This document shows, in pieces, positions 22,481-33,348 of a stretch of 64,000 nt of DNA. Made by a program: the position numbers and the translations under genes. Source of the stretch: Fragilaria crotonensis (taxonomy: Eukaryota > Bacillariophyta > Fragilariophyceae > Fragilariales > Fragilariaceae); assembly GCA_022925895.1 (NCBI GenBank), contig JAKSYS010000222.1:20561-84560 (forward strand). The letters are read 5' to 3'. Below the pieces are notes generated by a model. It was given only the letters and a program-made list of their open reading frames with translations. It was not told the DNA's origin and made no database searches. Numbering within the stretch: the first letter of the stretch is position 1; the number at the start of each line of letters is the position of its first letter.

Positions 22481-23287
22481 ATGAAGTTCACTTCTCTCCA
22501 AGCGCGTCTTGCAATGCTCATCGCCATGATTGCATGTCATGTCACTGTAACTTATGGATTCGCCCCTGGCGCATTATCATCGTCATTGACTGCCAAAACG
22601 TATATGCCACAAACACAAACAACAGCAACGACTACTACATTCCTAAACATGGTGGACAATGACAAGGAAGAATTCATGAAATTTGCACGTCAATCTCGAT
22701 CGGCTGGATCGAATGATCGTGTCGTCGAATTGGTCCGTCCCCTTGGAATTGTCTTGGCCGATGATGGTCAGGGCAATGTTTACGTGCAAACTGTTGCACC
22801 ACGAGGTAATGCCGCACGAACGGGTATGGTACGTGTGGTTTATCTGTCTTTTACACAAATAGTTGACTCTGTCATGCGAGTATTCGTTTTTGTGTATCAC
22901 TGGGTAGATACTGCACACTAGACTCGTCTATCAACTCTGAAAACACCCGGTCTCACACCCTTGCTACTCTCATCTCCATTCATCATGAATTCAAAACAAA
23001 AACGCATCAACAACAACATTAATCAGGTCAAGGAGGGTGACATTGTGACCATGTGCAGTGCCACCTTTGGGAATGAAATGTGGTCGACTCGTGGGGTGGG
23101 CCTCACTCGTGTCTTGGCGGCCATTCGGGTCCGTGCCGGATCGACGGTCAAGTTGGCCCTGGAAAGTCCCGGTGAGGGGAAACGCAAGGCTGCCCTCACT
23201 GCCAAACAAGTCAAGGAGGCCAACGAGGCACGCATGGCCGCGCAGGCCAAGAAAGATCGACTCTTGTCGGAATTGGAGAGGGGATGA
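22481..23287 (+). CDS. small plastid-targeted PDZ-like protein
   Basis: Exons 22481-22828 and 23027-23287, separated by a 198-bp intron (ATG|GTACGT, AATCAG|GTC), phase 0; 202 residues. The N-terminus is a signal peptide ending VTVTYG followed by FAPGALSSS: the Phe at the cleavage site and the Ser/Thr-rich transit part are the bipartite plastid signal of diatoms. The mature part (about 82-165) has PLGIVLADDGQGNVYVQTV, GNAARTGMVKEGDIV and STVKLALE, a PDZ-like fold with the usual 'damage-of-G ... G-D-I' spacing. It ends in a charged Lys/Ala/Glu helix. PDZ domains bind C-terminal peptides; the target inside the plastid is unknown. The intron interrupts the PDZ domain, and without it the frame is lost. 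Confidence 0.82.
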
Positions 23288-24672
23288 ACAGAAATTGAAG
23301 GGCAAGTTCTTTGGTCTTTTTTGAAATGTTGATCCAGCAACACAACAATACTACTAGTTCGACGACCTAATAACAGTTCAAATTACTGCCCAATATGCTT
23401 TTGACTTTCATATCACTGTCGACATCTCTGTATTCTCAGTTTCAAGCGTGTTGGACTGACATCTTAAACGCAACGTTGGGCGTCAGGTGCACAATCACGT
23501 GCGACAATATTTTCAGTTACTGATAGAATGGTTTATCACTCGGATGACCTCGAACGAATTTGTGATCTTTCGTTTCGTGCAGCGTTTGCGTACGCCGGAC
23601 TCTACATGCTGACGTCAAGTTCGTCAAGTGCTTTCTTGACTCGGAGTCTAATCTTGGATTCGAAAGCGCAGCATGCAGCGTACTGAGCCGCTTTGAACCA
23701 ATAATTTACCGCACGATCCGACTAAGGATATCTGTTTCACGCGGCCTCCAGCTTCATTTCCGTTGCGTTAAGAATTCTTTTCAATGTTCTCGTTTATGCC
23801 GAAAATGAATCATTCTTGTACTGGACTAAGTATTCATTGAGTTATCAAACATTCTGAAGGCCTCGCTTCGGCACTTTTTGGTTCAATGCGGAGCATTAAA
23901 AAATAAACGTACATTAAGTAAAATCAATAGGTGGGCGCGTAGTTTTTTTTCACACGTTTACATGTATTCTCGCCAAACAAATTTCTACTGCTACGCTCTT
24001 GGCAACGTGTATGTTCATATTGTAACTGTGACAGCACCAGATTTCATGGATTACCAAACTAATCACGTAGATTTCATGGCGCGGTACGAGAGTTCAGGCG
24101 CAGCTAAAAATGTCGCAAGCATTGACAAATATTAAGCGCCTTGAGGTAGCATATAAAGTGAGGCCCGGCTCAACGTGGGAAAAATTCAAACTCCAAACAA
24201 TTCTCCCAATCAAAAACTCAGTGCAATGCACTGTAAGACAGATCACTCAAGCTTGCTTTTAACCAAGTAGAGTAATTCTTCATCATGAGAAAATGAACAA
24301 GTTCTCCATACAAAAAATGCTCGAATATGACTTTTTACCAAATGTTTGCGTAGGAACCAAAAAAATTACCACTTGATTGGTTCAAAGCGAATTATTGGTT
24401 CAAAGCGGTTTTTAACTGGTACAGTACTGCATACATATCATACATAGATCACGCAATCATGCATGAGCAAAAACACATCTTGTTGTAAACATCTCTTCAT
24501 CGCTGTTGCCTAAAAGGCATAATTACAAGTATCATCAAGCAGGTCTCCTAGAGTCCTAGAGAGCGAGAGAGAAGGTCGTTGCATTACCCCGTTTCCTCAT
24601 TTGGTCTGCAAACCTACAGTTCTCTAACCTCCTTGCGTACCCACTTCCCTAAAGCTATGCTGAATGTTCACT
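23288..24672. other. intergenic, repeats only
   Basis: No gene can be supported. Bases 23418-23500 match about 27287-27360. GGTTCAAAGCG occurs twice near 24380-24405. The 80-bp repeat at 24451 is listed separately. Confidence 0.45.
24451..24530. repeat. 80-bp direct repeat, copy A
   Basis: Matches 26418-26497 with only about four or five mismatches (ACGCAATCATGCATGAGCAA ... AATTACAAGT). The two copies lie on either side of the MDR oxidoreductase gene. They may be arms of an old duplication or ends of an inserted segment. Confidence 0.8.
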
Positions 24673-25854
24673 TTAGTCATCTGCAATCTTGATAACCACC
24701 TTGCCATGAGCATGTATAGACTGTTGTAATCGAAAGGCTTTACGGACCCCCTCCTCAGTAAAGTCAAAAGGCGAGGATGGATCAAGCACCGGTTGGAGCT
24801 TCCCGTCCGTTACATCTTGGAACAATCCCGCAAAGTCTCCCTCCTCGAGCTTGAGTGCTGCCGGAACGACCCAGAGTGGCAAACGTGGATTGAGACGCGT
24901 CCACAGCATGCGTCCGATCACCCACGTCATCACTCGAGTCATATCCAGAAAAGAATGTATCTCAATATCGTTTTCGACGCCCGGCAATAGCGAAACGTAC
25001 GTACCGCCTCTTCGAATGGCGGTTCCAGGACCTACGACTCCGCCCTTGCTCCAATTGGGTCCGTCCACTAAGTCAATAACCACATCCAATTGCTGTGATG
25101 ATGATGATGACGACGACGAGGATGCATCGCAAAACGTGGGATCTTCCCACCAGTTGTGTGTACGGTAGTCGATGACTCGATCCGCGCCTAGCTGGAGGCA
25201 CAAGTCGCATTGGGTGGAAACCGTTGCGACAAAGGAAGCCCCTCCAAGAGGTTTGGCATATTGTAGGAGAGACGTTCCCACACCGCCGCTCCCCCCAATG
25301 ACCAAAACACGGTCTCCGGCCTTGACATATTCTCGAATAATTCGCTTCGCAGCCATGCTCGAGGCGGGGAGTCCACAAGATAAAACTGAAGGAATTGACG
25401 AGGGACAGTGTTCGGTCAAGCTCGTCTTGACGAGCCGATACTCGGCCACGCCTCCTACCGGACCCGGTTCCTCAAATCGGGACACCACATAGTTTCCCGG
25501 CTGAAACTTGGAGTTGTGCGATTTCACTACGACTCCGCTCGCATCGCTGCCCACGACGTAGGGGTGGCCAGATTTTGGGAGCTGGGCATAGTCGCAGCTG
25601 CCCTTAAGGACTCGCACGTCTCCCGGAGCCAGAGCACACGCCAGGACACGAATCAGGAGGTGATCGTGATCACATTCCTCAAGAGTCGGAACGGGCCAAT
25701 CTGTAACCACAAACACCTGGTCCTCAATGCTTCCAAATCCACGCGAAATGGCCGCCTTCATGGTGGTAGGAATGCTGCCGCTGACAAGACGTGCTGCAAC
25801 TGTCTCGTTCGATACTTTCGTCGCTGTGCTCATTGTTTCGTCTGTGAACCTCAC
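24673..25854 (-). CDS. MDR-superfamily NADPH oxidoreductase (quinone-oxidoreductase type)
   Basis: 393 residues, single exon. The GroES-like half has ACALAPGDVRVLKG and PYVVGSDASGVV; the Rossmann half has VLVIGGSGGVGTSLLQYAK (glycine-rich NADPH loop at about 187-195) and LGADRVIDYRT. The catalytic and structural zinc cysteines of true alcohol dehydrogenases are absent, so it belongs to the zinc-free quinone-oxidoreductase/RTN4IP1-like branch that reduces quinones or enals. A run of Ser codons (around 25100) fills a loop. A second Met at residue 8 (MSTATK) is an equally good start. No targeting peptide is clear, so it is probably cytosolic. Confidence 0.87.
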   Translation of the reverse strand: MRFTDETMSTATKVSNETVAARLVSGSIPTTMKAAISRGFGSIEDQVFVVTDWPVPTLEECDHDHLLIRVLACALAPGDVRVLKGSCDYAQLPKSGHPYVVGSDASGVVVKSHNSKFQPGNYVVSRFEEPGPVGGVAEYRLVKTSLTEHCPSSIPSVLSCGLPASSMAAKRIIREYVKAGDRVLVIGGSGGVGTSLLQYAKPLGGASFVATVSTQCDLCLQLGADRVIDYRTHNWWEDPTFCDASSSSSSSSSQQLDVVIDLVDGPNWSKGGVVGPGTAIRRGGTYVSLLPGVENDIEIHSFLDMTRVMTWVIGRMLWTRLNPRLPLWVVPAALKLEEGDFAGLFQDVTDGKLQPVLDPSSPFDFTEEGVRKAFRLQQSIHAHGKVVIKIADD

Positions 25855-26044
25855 CTTGCATGCTTCTACTGAACAAATGAGCTCTTAATCTCTGTTTTAT
25901 GAGCTTCTCGTTTCGTTCTTCGCACTTGTACTGTATCTTTCTGTAAGCAACTACATTTTGATCGTTCCAAGCACTATATTTGTAGATGCGCGCTTTTGGG
26001 TGTCAGGTTTGTGTTCGCATTATGGCTGGATGCAAATTCTTGTC

Positions 26045-26386
26045 TTTTTAAGGCGATCTGGCCGGCGCGCCTACGAGCGCCTAAAACTCGCAAATTTAGG
26101 CGCTTTGTCGAAGTCTAATTTAGGCGCTGGGGTTAGGGGTTAGGGTTACAGTACAGTGTCACAGTGCCAGTACTAAAATCAAGACAAAGGCGGATCACCA
26201 CAGTACTACTGTACAACTTATGTATCGTCGTACTGGTACCGGCTACTGTTTATAGTTGTACTGTCTACTGTATATAAATATATATACAGTATTTTTATCT
26301 CTATTCTCGTTTAATTTCTTAGGCGCTTTGTCGAAGTCGAACTTTAGGCCCGATCATGCTCATTTTTTAGGCGCCCGCCTTAAAAA
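26045..26386. mobile_element. possible small MITE with TTTTTAAGGCG ends
   Basis: The left end reads TTTTTAAGGCG and the right end its reverse complement (CGCCTTAAAAA). Inside are a direct repeat around TAGGCGCTTTGTCGAAGTC (26093 and 26321) and several GGCGCC/TTTAGGCGC palindromes, plus three telomere-like GGTTAG units at 26129-26149. I cannot find a matching target duplication, so the boundaries are uncertain. Confidence 0.4.
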
Positions 26387-26417
26387 ATCACCCCTGAGCA
26401 TACCGCATAAATAAACC

Positions 26418-26497
26418 ACGCAATCATGCATGAGCAAAAACATATCTTGTTGTAAACATCTCTTCATCGGTGTTGCCTAAAAGGCCTGATTACAAGT
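26418..26497. repeat. 80-bp direct repeat, copy B
   Basis: Second copy of the repeat at 24451-24530, same orientation, about 95% alike. It lies just outside the possible MITE at 26045-26386. Confidence 0.8.
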
Positions 26498-27470
26498 GTC
26501 GACTTGATGACTTTACAATCTGGCATTCTCAACATAAGTTTTGGCGATCGCTAATCAAAACGTGGACTACTTCACATGGTTTCTGGTCGCAAGCACGTAT
26601 CATGAAGCCGAAGTCATCCCACAACCTCCTATTGTACTGGCGCAATTTATGCCATGAGTGTCTTGCCGAACAGGATACCACACAGTTCTTCACTGCTGGT
26701 GAACTTGATTTATCCAACCTGCCTTCTGACACTGCGTGTGCAATCTTGTAAAGGTTGGTTTGCTCAGCGATTGGTTATTCAAGGCGTCCACGTATCATTC
26801 TATGACTAAATCCAACCAAAATTGTTCCACCTTCGCGACATCAGAAACAACAATAGGAATACACTCGATTATCCGCGCAAACTATTCTTGATGGAGGCAT
26901 TTCATGTTGCTTGCCAGAAATGGGCAGCCACATTTGTCAGTGACAGAGATCGTGGGAGTATAGCTTGAATCATGAGGTGGATGTAGCGATAGGCGACACG
27001 CCAGTCCCGAATCGGAAGCAGACCTGCCTTTGACCTATGACACATCAAAGACAATTACCCTGCCATTCTCACCTCTGCTTGATCCCAAATACGAATAAAA
27101 TTTCAGAGGCACAAAGTATAACAAGTTTCATAAATAGTAGCGCGTATCAGAGGTGTTGACCCCCCAAACACGATCACCGTCAACACTGGCACAATAACAA
27201 CCACACAGCGCCCCCTTCATCTTGTCATGGTTGATCTTAATCCCAACGACCTCCTCCGAATTCTCTATCTACTTCCTAAATGATCTGTCGACATCTCTGC
27301 ATTCTCTGTTTCAAGAATATTTGAGTGACGTTCGAAACGCAACGAACGTAAGGTGTACATTATGTTTGACGACAACTACATGAACACATAAAATCATCGC
27401 TATTCTGTTATATAGCACGCAATTGTGGTTCGTACATAAGTAGACGGCCACATATGGCAATCGTTCCATT
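26498..27470. repeat. intergenic; gene-less copy of the PDZ locus flanks at about 27000-27400
   Basis: No gene is supported. From 27005 to 27110 the DNA matches the promoter of the PDZ-like gene (22145-22260), and from 27287 to 27370 it matches that gene's 3' region (23418-23500; shared CTGTCGACATCTCTG, TTTCAAG, AAACGCAACG). The coding part between them is missing, so this is a decayed duplicate of the locus. The 93-codon open frame at 26470-26751 has no recognisable content. Confidence 0.6.
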
Positions 27471-29533
27471 TTATAATGTATGTTGGCAGCACGGTGTGCT
27501 ACCTTCTGGTACGCCATCGCTGTCACCATGGTCGAGAGTAACAGAGCCATACGATGTCGCGTTCGACGACTCACTACCAGTTGACGGCTGGTCTGGATGA
27601 TGAGGACAGCACGAGTTGGTTTGCACTCCAGCTTCGGCTCTGACATCCTTGGAGGGCGGCATCTTTGCAGCAAAGACAGCATCCTTGGCATTAAACAGAA
27701 TGTGGCCGCCAACAATGCCCAAGATGATACACATAAAGAGAGGACCTGAATAAGTCATAACGACCAACATGGCAAAGTACCCAATGGTAAGTTGGAGGCC
27801 GTAAAACATGGCGGAAGCAGCTAATCGACGGTAGCCTGCTCCCATGGATGATATGACCATGCGTCGACGCATGATTACAGCCTCCAAAAAGACGCCGACG
27901 ACAAGTGAGCCAATGGCGGCTGCCACAAACTTGCCCTCGGTATTCAAGACCCATTCCGGAAAGAGGTAAATGACACACACCGTGTCCATCCAATGGAAAC
28001 CATCCATGTACATGGAAGTGCCACCGTAGCAAAATGGTTCTTTGGCAGAGTTGGTGGAATTGTAAACGACGGATGTCGAGGGGACACCGGGCACCGTAAA
28101 TTGCCAACTGCCCATGCATTTGGCGTTGTGGACACCATAAGGGCATTCTGCAACGGCCTGTGCTACATCGTGACCCGATGTTGACAATGCATTTGGGTCA
28201 AGGCAGTATAACGAGTATCCCGAAGTGACGTATGATTCGGCACGATCCGCATTCGGAATGTCGAGACAACTCATCCAACAAAAAAAGTTGGTAGAATTGT
28301 TACAGTCGCCTGGGCTTCCAACCATTTGCAGGCGGCGGCGCGAAGGTACAATCGGAAATGGCAGTTTTGAAAAGTTCGGAGGCGAGGCAGCACTGGCCGA
28401 TCCGCATCCAATTGAGATGGAATCGGAAGTGTCACCTTGTCCGTATACTCGCTTGGAGGAGAGTGTCATCGACTGCTTCATTTCACGAAACGTTTTTGGA
28501 GGAGATTCCTGAATGATGGCACTTTCAGGAACCAAGTGCACTGTATTGGAAGGAATAAGATCAGGAACAGAATATAGAGAAGCATTGACGTTGGATCCAT
28601 TTGGTGACACTTACTCATTCCGTACCACGCTCGTTCGTCGCCCTTTTGCATGGTCACAGCGTGCCGAGTTGCTCTAAGTGGTACAGGAGAATGCAGCCAA
28701 TGTTCCGCCCCAGCACCGAGCATGATGGCAATAGAGTTTGGTTGAAATATCGCTCTCGTGCTCACGCCGTCTTCATCCTTGAACCAGAACGATTCGTCTG
28801 CATCGTGGTCACCAGTCGTAGACTCTCGACAATTCAAGGCAGGAACGAATGCAAGAAAGAGTCCAGCATCAGAATGCCAGTCCAAAGACGATTGTTCATG
28901 TGCACTCTTCTTAGAATACACGTGGAAATGTTCAAGATGATTTCCAGCCTTGACGATGGATGCCACACGATCATACGAAAGACCCTTGGAATCGCGCAAT
29001 AGCACCGAGCTGTAGTTGTTGTTATTGTTGCTGCTGCCGCTGTCACGAATCAAACGGTCCAAAGCGTCGACAAAGGCATCTGCAGCAACCGCAACTTCAT
29101 CACGAATCTGCTCCATGGAAGTTGCCGTATCCAGGCCACAATATTGTGCAAGATTTGTAGGAAGAGGACGAGGCGTGTTTCCGGCAGTCGCGGTTGCCAC
29201 GGTGGTTCGTACCGTGCTTCCGTCGTCCAGTAGTGCAGTGTCCGAGTTATCAACCTGTAAGAGTTGATTTTCACATCGACAGAGCCCATCGAGAGCGGCA
29301 TGTCGAAACATATTGTTGAAGGATGATGATTCAATAGACAAGAGACCAGTTGTCTTGAGGATAGTGGCAAACTCCTCAGATCGCTGATTCGAAAGGAGGT
29401 CCTGCAAGCTAAAGGAAGGGACAATTCTCTCTCCCGCTTGCGGTGGCATTCCTTCAACAGTTGAGAAGCATATGCTTGCTGCAGTCACCAACAGCAGCTT
29501 AAACAACGAGGGTATCATTTTGGATTGGATCAA
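27471..29533 (-). CDS. 2OG-oxygenase-like ectodomain fused to a Ctr copper transporter
   Basis: Exons 28615-29533 and 27471-28540 are joined across a 74-bp intron (ATGA|GTAAGT, CCAATACAG|TG, phase 1), giving 662 residues and the junction WYGM-M-HLVPES. Part 1: signal peptide (MIPSLFKLLLVTAASICFS), then a domain with WHSDAG (His220, Asp222), a distal His291 in RATRHAV and Arg301, the HxD...H...R pattern of Fe(II)/2-oxoglutarate oxygenases. Part 2: a Cys-rich linker (CNNSTNFFCWMSC and others), then the Ctr/SLC31 module with MYMDGF (about 483), MLVVM (MxxxM copper site, about 564-568) and GIVGG (GxxxG, about 581-585), three membrane helices, and a cytosolic tail with CCPHH and CCQH metal motifs. 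It should import Cu(I) at the plasma membrane or another membrane. Whether the oxygenase-like part is active or only binds metal is unknown. The two parts could be read as separate genes only if the intron were ignored. Confidence 0.78.
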
Positions 29534-30100
29534 TTTGTATTGAAGAGTAGAAAGTGTGCTTGAAGCAGAGGACGATTGAAAGAGCGCAAGTTGTTTTGTG
29601 CCTTTCTCGTGTCAAATTCATTAACAGCAGTGTTCGAAATCGTGCTGCTGCGTGCCTTTCTCCTGGTCATTTGAGTCCGATCAGTCCTCTGTGCAAGATA
29701 CAACAACAGCCACGAATTCAGTAGGCTATTTAATGCCATTCCACTATCGATTTCCTGCACATGTTGAAACGTCATGCGTCATCGACGTTGAAAACAATGC
29801 ATAAGTGGGAATGGATTCCTTAATACTGCACGCAATCCGATCCGTGAATTATGACCAATAAAAGGCCTCTCAAAAATTTCAGTGGGAATTCTCAGGAAGA
29901 GCTTCAAGTCGTGGGCTGTACGGCAAGGAATCCTGATCCGATTCTACAGTACTACAAGAACAAGTACTAGTACAAGAGTATATACCGCAAAGCACCACCC
30001 ACTTATGATGCCTAACTCCGACGACCATGCATTTGCTTGCCCCGTACGACCAGAGTAGAATCGATCGGATCCACCTGTCTGAAATCCACACCCAATAGAT
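29534..30100. other. intergenic upstream of the transporter gene
   Basis: No gene seen; should hold the promoter of the oxygenase-Ctr gene. No copper-response element can be named. Confidence 0.45.
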
Positions 30101-30114
30101 CAGAATCATTCAAG

Positions 30115-32160
30115 CAGCACTCGGAGATGATGCTAAAATTTTCAATAATGCAAATCGCCCTGTTAAGAATCTACTGGAGTAGACACTAGTGCCACAGCCA
30201 ATTGAGTGATTTCATTTGCCCAACCACAGTCCAACAATGTACACCCTAAACTGCTTGGTAACAGCCCAACAACAGGAATGCCCAAGACGGCCAACACAAT
30301 CATCAACTCTTGACGGATAACCACTGCTGTCTCAACGAGCACTTGTGGGACGATCAGGAGTAGGATCTACATCAAATCAGATTTGTTACAGGCTTCAACC
30401 CAGATAACTCTAAACGAACGTGTGACGACCATGTTTTGTGATCTTCTCAATCAAGCCATGCCCTGCGCAAGGATATCAAAGTTCCAAAGGATACTAAAGT
30501 CTCCTCATCAAATGAATCACAATGGGTGCAAGTCTAGCATCCAAGCATGCTCTATTGAAGCACCAAATCATGCTGTTACCCTCAGTTGATTCCAATCCTC
30601 AAAGATGTTACAAATGACACAAAGGAATTTGTAACATTCAAAATGTGCCGTTACAACCTAGCTGTGCTGCTTCAAGGAGCAATCTGATTCCAGAACCATT
30701 TGCTCTCAAGACAGCATGTAATGTTCATGATGTATATCGGGAAAGAAGCCATGCACCATCTCACGGATAGAATCCAAGCAACCTCTGGTATTCAAGGTCG
30801 ACAAACTCTGCAAGAAGCTTTAGTATGGCTTTTCAGTGTAGTGACAATGCAATGAACGGGAGCGGCAGCGGAAGACACCAACAGTGACGTCCACTAGCTC
30901 GGTCACAGGAAGAGTCGACATCCACTCGGCCGATAGAGAAAACACACCCTTCTTATGCAGCGGTGACAGCTGGATCCGATAATGTTTCTGGAATTCCAGA
31001 ATCGGAACCTTGGCCTAGAGATGTCATACATGATGAGCATAGCCTGAAAAGTGTGCACAGGTTCAAGCATTGACATCCATTTTGCAGGTTGAAAGAGCTC
31101 TACCACAAAGCAAACCTGAGAGAGGCATCTCAACATCAAGAAAAACAGCACAGACCAACACCTGCAGATATCACAAGCAGAATTGGCCAAGATGTTTCAA
31201 ATGAGCAATACTGGATAATGACATGTGTTAGATCTTTGCCAACTATCACCCAGTGGAATTGATAGAGGACATTCGACCATACCATTCCCGGCAACATATG
31301 CTAGAGGAAGGGATCAATTGGAATTCGAATTAGAAATGCTCCACGTAGCATCAGCACTTATGTTCGCAGGATACAAGGCTCTCAACAAGCAATTTGTCCT
31401 GTCAGATCAAAGGGCTTTTTTCTTCGATTTTGATACTGACACAATGTTCGGTAACTCAACACCAGCTCTCACAACTCCAACTCTGAGGATATTAAAGTCA
31501 AAAAATGTTTAGCAGGTCAGTCAATCCATTTCAGACCGAAAAATTGTCAGCAGGAAAACTGTAACGCATTCAGAAGAGGAGATCAACTCTAGGCACAAGG
31601 AGACATGCATGAGCATGTGGAGCAATTGGATAAGACATCATACAAGCTCGTTCCTCAGCGGAACACAAGGTACAGAAATGTCACTTTCCAGCTTGGTCAG
31701 TAGCATGTGCAAAAGTGAGAACAAAAAATGTTGTGTCAACAAAAATGTGCATCCATGATGCGAATGTACAGGAGGGAATGTTGTCATTGAGCAATACGCA
31801 CCGAGATACATGCCCAAGCCATAAGGCAATTCCCTGTCTTTACTCTGCTTCGTGGATGCCAGTCATGGCAGTGACCAGCATGCTGCATGCAGCTAACAGA
31901 CTGGGATTCTTATCTTTTGCAACAGGGTGCCTATGGCGATGTGGCACAGCACGCAACATAATACGGTTGAAGCTAGTACCTTCGGATGTGAATTTAGTTC
32001 TATTTTTGCAATACAACCTCTGTATGTTCAGGGCACCCATCGAGGGCATAGGAGTGAAGCGCATGAGGGATTCTCGGACAAGGCAGTGTTACTTTGTTGG
32101 GACCGAGCAAATCCTACCAAAGTACTTGTGGCTGGACAGTAAATATATGAATACTGTGTG
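30115..32160 (+). pseudogene. old, decayed copia retrotransposon relic
   Basis: The only clear piece is the RNase H end at about 31840-32010. Read in one frame with a single stop, it gives CFVDASHGSDQ, then TGILIFCNR and WHSTQHNTVEASTFGCEF, the hallmark of Ty1/copia RNase H (VDAxHA, TG.LIF, NTVE.STF..EF). Upstream, short open pieces such as FELEMLHVASALMFAGYKAL occur in the same orientation between many stops, consistent with decayed pol and gag. No LTR pair is visible. This relic is unrelated in sequence to the four younger copia elements at 41689-64000. Confidence 0.6.
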
Positions 32161-32330
32161 ATTGATGGCAGTGTTACTTCGAGGGTCCGAGCAAATCCTA
32201 CCGTACGTGTGGACTATATATATATGAAAGCTGTGTGATTGATGGCAATGTTTACTGTACTTCGAGGGGGCCGAGCAAATCCTACCATAAGTTTCGACAG
32301 TAAATATATGAATACTGTGTGATTGCTTTT
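32103..32330. repeat. three tandem 84-bp units at the end of the copia relic
   Basis: CCGAGCAAATCCTACC recurs at 32103, 32187 and 32271, an exact period of 84. Each unit also has TATATGAA.ACTGTGTGATTG and TGTTACTTCGAGGG-like blocks. The array begins inside the relic's last open frame, so it arose after that element died or near its 3' end. Confidence 0.85.
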
Positions 32331-32889
32331 TCCCGTGGTGTCCTATTCATGTATATGTCAACAATTACCAGTGATCTATTAAAGGGGAAATTGCTATTCC
32401 ACCTGTTTTTTCACAACAACTTTAAATTTTCTTTCTTGTGACACATGTTTTCTATGTAGACAACAGGTGTTTTTACAAAGATAACAGGTGTTTGCATAGT
32501 TTAACAGGTACAATACCCAGCCATATCCCCTTTGTTATGTTGTATGTTGCTAAGTTAGCAATGCGGTGGTCACCCAACTGGTCTGAAAGCACACTCTATT
32601 ATCAAGCAACCTTTTTGTGATCATTGATCGAGCAGTAAGTCTTTTGACCATGGGATAACAATCATCCCATGTACTTACTCGATATTGTAAAAATCACTAT
32701 TCCAGTTGTGATGGTAATTGGCTGTTATTGTAATAAGTTTTTCTAGTCATGGAGCAATTTACAGCAAAAACGAAGGCAAAAGGATCAAGGTGAATATTAT
32801 AGGCATGTGTTACGTGTAGCTACTGCCAACTGGTGGTGCAAGTGAGTACGTCATCGATCGGTTTCAGAACAAATCCAATGTAGGACTAC
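32331..32889. other. intergenic, no gene seen
   Basis: AT-rich DNA with a few ACAGGTGTTT repeats (around 32461-32510). Nothing coding can be supported. Confidence 0.5.
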
Positions 32890-33340
32890 CAAGGGTGGCA
32901 TCATAAGGTTTAAATACGAAAGGTTTATTCAGGTTTAAATACTAAACCTTGATTTTGTTATTAGACGCACGGTTTTAAGGTTTAAAAACAGAAGACATTG
33001 TACAGTAGTCAGTACGTCAGTACTCAATGGTGACTCCTATTTCTAGCATTGCTGTTCGTTGAGCAAAGCAAGACAATGGCTACTAGCCATTGTGGATTGT
33101 GATGCAGTCCCTATGGTGCATCCCTGTGTGGATTCACATATTGCAGTGTTGCTATCATCATTGAAGTGCCAGCTAAAGTCCCCAAGCTTGTGTCCAGTGC
33201 ACAAGATACTGAGTACTAGCTTGTAGTGGAGTACTACAAATGACTCTTATTAGGTTTATTAATAAAATGTTTAATTATGGTTTAAATACTTAAACCTTAT
33301 TTGAGACAGAGAAGAAATTAGGTTTAGCATGCCACCCTCG
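32890..33340. mobile_element. hAT-type MITE with 8-bp target-site duplication
   Basis: The left end is CAAGGGTGGCAT and the right end, reversed and complemented, is CGAGGGTGGCAT (11 of 12 match). Both are flanked by AGGACTAC (32882-32889 and 33341-33348), an 8-bp target-site duplication. The CA(A/G)GGGTGGCA terminus and the 8-bp duplication are classic for the hAT superfamily. Subterminal GGTTTAAATAC/GGTTTAATAA repeats occur near both ends. With 451 bases and no gene it is non-autonomous. Confidence 0.88.
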
Positions 33341-33348
33341 AGGACTAC

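Noticed and set aside
23878-24135. 85-codon open frame in the PDZ-MDR interval
   Set aside because: AT-rich chance frame without any supporting feature.
26129-26149. Telomere or chromosome end
   Set aside because: Only three TTAGGG-like units, with genes on both sides; at most an interstitial scrap.
26470-26751. 93-codon open frame
   Set aside because: Short, begins in a repeat, no known motif.
30115-32160. Intact copia element
   Set aside because: Many stops, no LTRs and only the RNase H signature readable; kept as a relic.
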